Below, in pieces: positions 7,195 to 10,220 of a stretch of DNA of 10,220 nucleotides. The stretch covers positions 1 through 10,220 of the forward strand of contig CAJUEI010000134.1 of NCBI GenBank assembly GCA_910585255.1, written 5' to 3'. The notes under the pieces were generated by a model. The model did no database searches. It was not told where the DNA came from and saw only the letters and a list, made by a program, of their open reading frames with translations. This DNA comes from an uncultured Lachnospiraceae bacterium (GTDB lineage Bacteria > Bacillota > Clostridia > Lachnospirales > Lachnospiraceae). The position numbers were made by a program, and so were the translations under genes. How positions within the stretch are numbered: the stretch's first letter is position 1; each line of letters begins with the position of its first letter.

Positions 7195-8447
7195 TTCACC
7201 GTTCCCTCCATCCATACCTTTGTATCGGGATGCTTTTCCTCTTTTTCTATTTTTCCTATCACATAACATTTATGATAGTTTTCAATTATTTCTATGGCTC
7301 GATTACATTCTGTCTTTGGTACCGCCAATATCATACCAATGCCAAGTGAAAAATCTTCTAAAAAACACTCCCTATCCATCATATTCAAATGATAGAGATA
7401 CTGAAACAGTGCCGGAATTGGTATAGAGGAAATTGAAATACTCGCTACCAGCCCTTTTGGTATAGTACTGTAACATTTTCTTCCAAATAAAGATTTATTG
7501 ATATGAAAAATACCATGAATGAGACCCTGACTGTTTAGCTCTTGAATCGCTTTTACATAACAGCTATTCGGTTTCATTAACTCATCCATAAAAATAGTAG
7601 AGTCATCTATTTTTGCAGATATAATATCTGGCTTTCTGTCTAGAATGACCTTTACAAACGGATAACTAACGGCCGAAATTCCCTCTGTGTGTATTCCGAT
7701 TATACTGTCTCCTTCTGTTATCTTATTTCCGGTTATTATATGTTTTCTATCTGCAATGCCTATAATTAAAGCCCCTATTTTATATTCTCCTATAGGATAA
7801 TTAACAGCCTGAGCTGCTACTTCTAATCCCGCAAATATAATTCCGCTGTTTTCACATGCTTCCTTTAAGGCCTCTCCCATCATAAGAATCTGACCGCTGT
7901 CATTATTTCCACAGACAATATTGGCTTCTAGAATAGCCGGTTTCACTCCAAAACGAATTAAATTATTTGCTGCATTTGCTACCAAATCAAAACAGATTTC
8001 TCTGTCATATCCGTTTTCCATTGCAAAACGTTCTTTTGAACCTGGAACATGAATAGCAAATACACAAATGGGTTCTTCTAGTTCTAAAACATCCAGTTTA
8101 AAAAATACTGGATCGATATATTCTGCATGAAGTAATTTTTTATCTTTTGTAATCAGATCATTTAATCTGCTTTTTAGTTGATGTAGTTTTCTTACATCTA
8201 AACCGGTATCAGAATAACGGATCGTCTTCCTTTCCTCTGGAAGTCCGTTTAACAGAAAATCAACGGTGGTTTCTAATATCTGTGCAATATCATAGATCAT
8301 ATCAACTGACGGCAGGCTGATTCCCAATTCCCATCTTGAAACTGCCTGATAGGATACATTTAGTAAATCTGCCATCTGCTTTTGTGTCATTCCTTTTATC
8401 TTTCTCTGTTCTGAAATTGCTCTTCCAACCTTTTGTTTGTCCAGCAT
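7188..8447 (-). CDS. XRE-type HTH regulator fused to a PurM-like (AIR synthase) pseudo-enzyme domain
   Basis: Residues 7-68 are a Cro/C1-type helix-turn-helix (ISEQRKIKGMTQKQMADLLN, then VSYQAVSRWELG and LPSVDMIYDIAQIL). From about 78 to 400 the protein follows the order of phosphoribosylaminoimidazole synthetase PurM: SDTGLDV (AGVD position), CFDLVANAANNLIRFGVKP (family IGIDLVAMCVNDxxxxGAEP), EALKEACENSGIIFAG, YPIGEYKIGALIIGIADR, IITGNKITEGDSIIGI, MKPNSCYVKAI and FSLGIGMILAVP. Catalytic and nucleotide motifs are lost: the family's DGVGTK, GGETAEMP, SSGxHSNG and HITGGG correspond to PGSKER, AGLEVAAQA, TEGISAVS and FHINKS. It is therefore probably a ligand-sensing relic rather than an enzyme. 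AAGGAGG lies 6 bases before the start. It leads the ABC exporter genes and overlaps the first by 7 bases, so it likely regulates them. The fold assignment rests on recalled family motifs. Confidence 0.85.
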   Translation of the reverse strand: MLDKQKVGRAISEQRKIKGMTQKQMADLLNVSYQAVSRWELGISLPSVDMIYDIAQILETTVDFLLNGLPEERKTIRYSDTGLDVRKLHQLKSRLNDLITKDKKLLHAEYIDPVFFKLDVLELEEPICVFAIHVPGSKERFAMENGYDREICFDLVANAANNLIRFGVKPAILEANIVCGNNDSGQILMMGEALKEACENSGIIFAGLEVAAQAVNYPIGEYKIGALIIGIADRKHIITGNKITEGDSIIGIHTEGISAVSYPFVKVILDRKPDIISAKIDDSTIFMDELMKPNSCYVKAIQELNSQGLIHGIFHINKSLFGRKCYSTIPKGLVASISISSIPIPALFQYLYHLNMMDRECFLEDFSLGIGMILAVPKTECNRAIEIIENYHKCYVIGKIEKEEKHPDTKVWMEGTVKW

Positions 8448-8477
8448 GGTCTTCCTCCTTCCTTCTGTTTTTAAGGC

Positions 8478-8496
8478 ATCTGTTTACTAAACAGAT
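8478..8496. promoter_or_regulatory. Probable operator: perfect palindrome ATCTGTTTACTAAACAGAT
   Basis: Nine-base arms around one central base form a perfect 19-bp palindrome, ending about 31 bases upstream of the regulator start. Half-site copies occur nearby: TCTGTTT at 8464-8470, 15 bp from the palindrome's own, and AACAGA at 8568-8573. The symmetry, length and position fit a dimeric XRE-type regulator controlling its own operon. Binding by this protein is inferred, not shown. Confidence 0.6.
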
Positions 8497-8526
8497 ATTT
8501 TCTTATTTTTTTATTAATAAGATTTT

Positions 8527-8554
8527 ATCATATTACAAATTCACTCACAAGCAA
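8527..8554 (-). promoter_or_regulatory. Candidate promoter of the regulator-ABC operon
   Basis: On the minus strand TTGCTT (8554-8549) is followed after 16 bp by TATGAT (8532-8527), giving a start near 8520. The 19-bp palindrome would then lie about 25-45 bases into the transcript, as in a roadblock repressor site. The match is moderate and other AT-rich hexamers in the same stretch compete. Confidence 0.4.
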
Positions 8555-8560
8555 TGAGTT

Positions 8561-8585
8561 ATTGAGTAACAGATAAAAACTCAAT
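8561..8585. repeat. Inverted repeat ATTGAGT / ACTCAAT in the divergent region
   Basis: Seven-base arms (8561-8567 and 8579-8585) are separated by 11 bp that include the AACAGA half-site. ACTCA and TGAGT also occur just before it, at about 8543-8559. The cluster lies between the two divergent promoters and may be a binding site. It has no U-tract and does not look like a terminator. Confidence 0.35.
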
Positions 8586-8591
8586 CCAGTG

Positions 8592-8622
8592 TAGCTATTG
8601 ATCCTTTAGTATAGCTATTGAT
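8592..8622. promoter_or_regulatory. Direct repeat TAGCTATTGAT, two copies 20 bp apart
   Basis: Identical 11-bp sequences at 8592-8602 and 8612-8622 start 20 bp apart, close to two helical turns, so both would face the same side of the DNA. They lie about 55-90 bp upstream of the -10 box of the solute-binding protein gene, a usual place for an activator. No regulator is identified. Confidence 0.45.
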
Positions 8623-8653
8623 ACAAAAATTTTATTTGTATTCTGTCATTCTA

Positions 8654-8683
8654 TTCCATATCTTGTATATTTTGTGTTATAAT
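8654..8683 (+). promoter_or_regulatory. Extended -10 promoter of the solute-binding protein gene
   Basis: TATAAT at 8678-8683 is preceded by TGT, making the extended -10 motif TGTTATAAT. The -35 region holds only a weak match (TTCCAT at 8654-8659, 18-bp spacing), as is common for extended -10 promoters. Transcription would start near 8690, leaving a leader of about 75 bases. Confidence 0.6.
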
Positions 8684-8705
8684 AAAGTATTATATTTTAT
8701 TTCGC

Positions 8706-8733
8706 TTAAAACAGGTATTACTGCCTGCTTTAA
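8706..8733 (+). promoter_or_regulatory. Leader dyad TTAAAACAGG / CCTGCTTTAA
   Basis: Ten-base arms with one mismatch (8706-8715 and 8724-8733) surround 8 bases, just downstream of the predicted transcription start of the solute-binding protein gene. It could be an operator for a sugar repressor or a 5' leader hairpin. It is not followed by a run of T adequate for termination. Confidence 0.4.
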
Positions 8734-8765
8734 AGTCAAATTATTATTATTTTTAGGAGATAAAT

Positions 8766-10010
8766 ATGAAAAAAAGATACTATTCTTTCCTTTTAGCAGC
8801 ATGTTCCATGCTCCTTACTGGATGTGGAACTGGAAACCCGGATGTTCCTTCTTTAGAAGTACCGTCTTCTTATGATTCTTCTAAACCTATTGAACTATTG
8901 GTATGGGGTTCGGAAGAAGATGAAATTTTATTAAATCAGATCTTTGAAAGTTTTCAGGCAGCGTATCAGGATCAGGCAGCTTTTCAGATTACTTTTGCGG
9001 CACAAGGCGAATCTGGCTGTAAGGATGCCTTAATGGGAGATCTGGAGAACAGTGCTGATGTTTTTACTTTTGCCGATGATCAGCTTCATACTTTAGCTGC
9101 AGCAGGAGCTTTAAATCCTATTGAATCTGCCGAGCGGATAAAGGCAGAAAATTTAGAAGGTGCCGTAGAGGCAGCGTCTGTAGGAGATATTTTGTATGCC
9201 TATCCTTTAACTGCAGATAATGGGTATTTTCTCTATTATAATCAACGTTATCTTTCCGAGCAAGATGTAGAAACGCTGGATCAGATCCTTGCTGTAGCGG
9301 AAAGGCAAAATAAAAAATTTGCTATGGACTGGTCTTCTGGCTGGTATATTTATTCCTTTTTTGGGAATACCGGATTGGAAGTCGGTTTAAATCCAGATGG
9401 AATTACAAATTATTGCACTTGGAATCAAACCGATGGAGCAATTAGAGGAATAGATGTAGTAGAAGCTATGTCCGCTGTTGCACAAAGCCCCGGATTTTAC
9501 AATATTGATGACAGTGGTTTTTTAGCCGGCGTGCAGAATGGTTCGGTTATTGCAGGGGTCAGTGGTATCTGGAATGAGATGGCAGTCAAACAGGTCTGGG
9601 GAGAACATTACGGAGCCGCAAAACTTCCTACCTATACCTGTAGGGAGCAGCAGATTCAGATGTCCTCTTTTTCTGGTTATAAATTAATAGGAGTAAATGC
9701 TTATTCTAAGGAGTATCAATGGGCATCTAAACTGGCGGAATGGATTACAAATGAACAAAATCAGAAGCTTCGATTTGAATTGCGTGGACAAGGACCTTCT
9801 AATCTCTCTGCCGCCAAATCGGAAGAAGTACAGAAATCATTGGGAATTACCGCTTTGCTTGCACAGTCTGACTATTCCTGTCTGCAGCGGATTGGCAATC
9901 AATATTGGGAACCTGTTACAAAATTTGCTCAAAATATCGCTGCCGGAAATCCTACACGGGAATCGTTTCAAAAACAGCTTGATCAAATGGTAGAGAAAAT
10001 TACAAAATAG
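8766..10010 (+). CDS. Lipoprotein sugar-binding protein of an ABC importer (family 1, MalE-like)
   Basis: A 414-residue extracellular solute-binding protein. The N-terminus is a lipoprotein signal: KKR, a hydrophobic stretch, then lipobox LTGC with lipidated C20, followed by a short linker and IELLVWGSEEDEILLNQIFESF (about 42-63), the first strand and helix of the MalE-type fold. Later hallmarks are DVFTFADDQLHTLAAAGAL, YAYPLTADNGYFLYYNQ, a tryptophan-rich stretch (WSSGWYIYSFFGNTG), and AKLPTY before a C-terminal helical region. It should bind a carbohydrate, probably a maltose or maltodextrin-type sugar by fold; the exact ligand is a guess. AGGAGA about 6 bases upstream and the extended -10 promoter support the start. 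No permease gene follows within the window; an IS607-type gene starts 75 bp after the stop. No terminator was seen. Confidence 0.93.
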   Translation: MKKRYYSFLLAACSMLLTGCGTGNPDVPSLEVPSSYDSSKPIELLVWGSEEDEILLNQIFESFQAAYQDQAAFQITFAAQGESGCKDALMGDLENSADVFTFADDQLHTLAAAGALNPIESAERIKAENLEGAVEAASVGDILYAYPLTADNGYFLYYNQRYLSEQDVETLDQILAVAERQNKKFAMDWSSGWYIYSFFGNTGLEVGLNPDGITNYCTWNQTDGAIRGIDVVEAMSAVAQSPGFYNIDDSGFLAGVQNGSVIAGVSGIWNEMAVKQVWGEHYGAAKLPTYTCREQQIQMSSFSGYKLIGVNAYSKEYQWASKLAEWITNEQNQKLRFELRGQGPSNLSAAKSEEVQKSLGITALLAQSDYSCLQRIGNQYWEPVTKFAQNIAAGNPTRESFQKQLDQMVEKITK

Positions 10011-10036
10011 GAGGAAATTTTAAGTAATTGATTTTA

Positions 10037-10065
10037 TTGACATCAATAGATAAATGTGTTTAAAT
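10037..10065 (+). promoter_or_regulatory. Promoter of the IS607-type transposase gene
   Basis: A perfect TTGACA (10037-10042), a 17-bp spacer, and TTAAAT (10060-10065) preceded by TGT form a good extended -10 promoter about 20 bases before the start codon. GGAGG (10074-10078) serves as the ribosome site. A small dyad ATTGAT/ATCAAT (10027-10032/10042-10047) overlaps the -35. Confidence 0.6.
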
Positions 10066-10085
10066 ATACCTATGGAGGTAATATC

Positions 10086-10220
10086 ATGAACACTTCAAAT
10101 ATCACAAATTATAAACCAAAAGATTTTGCTGAACTAATTGGCGTTTCTGTGAAAACCCTGCAGCGGTGGGATAGAGAAGGAACTTTGAAAGCAAACCGCA
10201 CACCAACGGATCGACGTTAT
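10086..10220 (+). CDS. tnpA: IS607-family transposase (serine recombinase with MerR-like HTH), 5' part
   Basis: The first 45 codons, cut by the right edge. The protein begins MNTSNITNYKPKDFAELIG and continues VSVKTLQRWDREGTLKANR, then TPTDRRY. This MerR-like DNA-binding helix-turn-helix opening is characteristic of the IS607 TnpA family, in which a small serine-resolvase catalytic domain follows. IS607 elements usually carry a tnpB gene next, but that is outside the window, as is the catalytic serine. A MerR-family regulator would look similar at the very N-terminus, but the KTLQRWDREG...NRTPT..RRY pattern favours IS607. The left end of the element must lie between the previous stop (10010) and this gene. 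IS607 elements lack terminal inverted repeats, so the exact end cannot be placed here. Confidence 0.85.
   Translation, partial: MNTSNITNYKPKDFAELIGVSVKTLQRWDREGTLKANRTPTDRRY

Noticed and set aside
7195..7269. Longer start for the first ABC gene (25 extra N-terminal residues, basic MLCDRKNRKR)
   Set aside because: The extra stretch overlaps the regulator's coding sequence by 82 bases and has no ribosome site, whereas ATG at 7194 has GGAGGG and the coupled ATGGTAA overlap.

Overview
The window is low-GC DNA whose codon use, strong AGGAGG-type ribosome sites and gene families fit a gut-type Clostridia, most likely Lachnospiraceae. That assignment is inferred from gene content alone. Most genes lie on the minus strand; the last two are on the plus strand.

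Region 1 (1-3216, minus strand) is a tetrapyrrole cluster read right to left: precorrin-2 dehydrogenase (SirC/Met8p/CysG-N type), hemB, hemL, then the start of a cysteine synthase gene cut by the window edge. Siroheme is the sulfite-reductase cofactor and cysteine synthase uses sulfide, so the order suggests sulfur assimilation, although hemA, hemC and hemD are not present here.

Region 2 (3217-3816) holds two copies of a 165-nt element in inverted orientation, 159 bp apart. Each is a long self-complementary hairpin. The 92-nt GC-rich core is identical in both, but the 24-nt arms just outside it differ at 11 paired positions, 9 of them by compensatory double changes. I do not recognise this element. 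One copy runs into the 3' end of an ABC transporter gene and supplies its last codons and stop.

Region 3 (3785-8447, minus strand) is a three-gene unit. First comes a regulator made of an XRE helix-turn-helix fused to a PurM-like (AIR synthase) domain that has lost its catalytic motifs. It overlaps by 7 bases the first of two ABC half-exporter genes, which probably form a heterodimer. The pseudo-enzyme domain may sense a ligand and control the exporter. A perfect 19-bp palindrome before the regulator, with further half-sites nearby, is a good operator candidate.

Region 4 (8448-10220) starts with a roughly 318-bp divergent intergenic region with dyads, direct repeats and an extended -10 promoter. 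It drives a lipoprotein sugar-binding protein of the MalE type. Immediately behind it, where permease genes would be expected, an IS607-family transposase gene begins and runs off the window.
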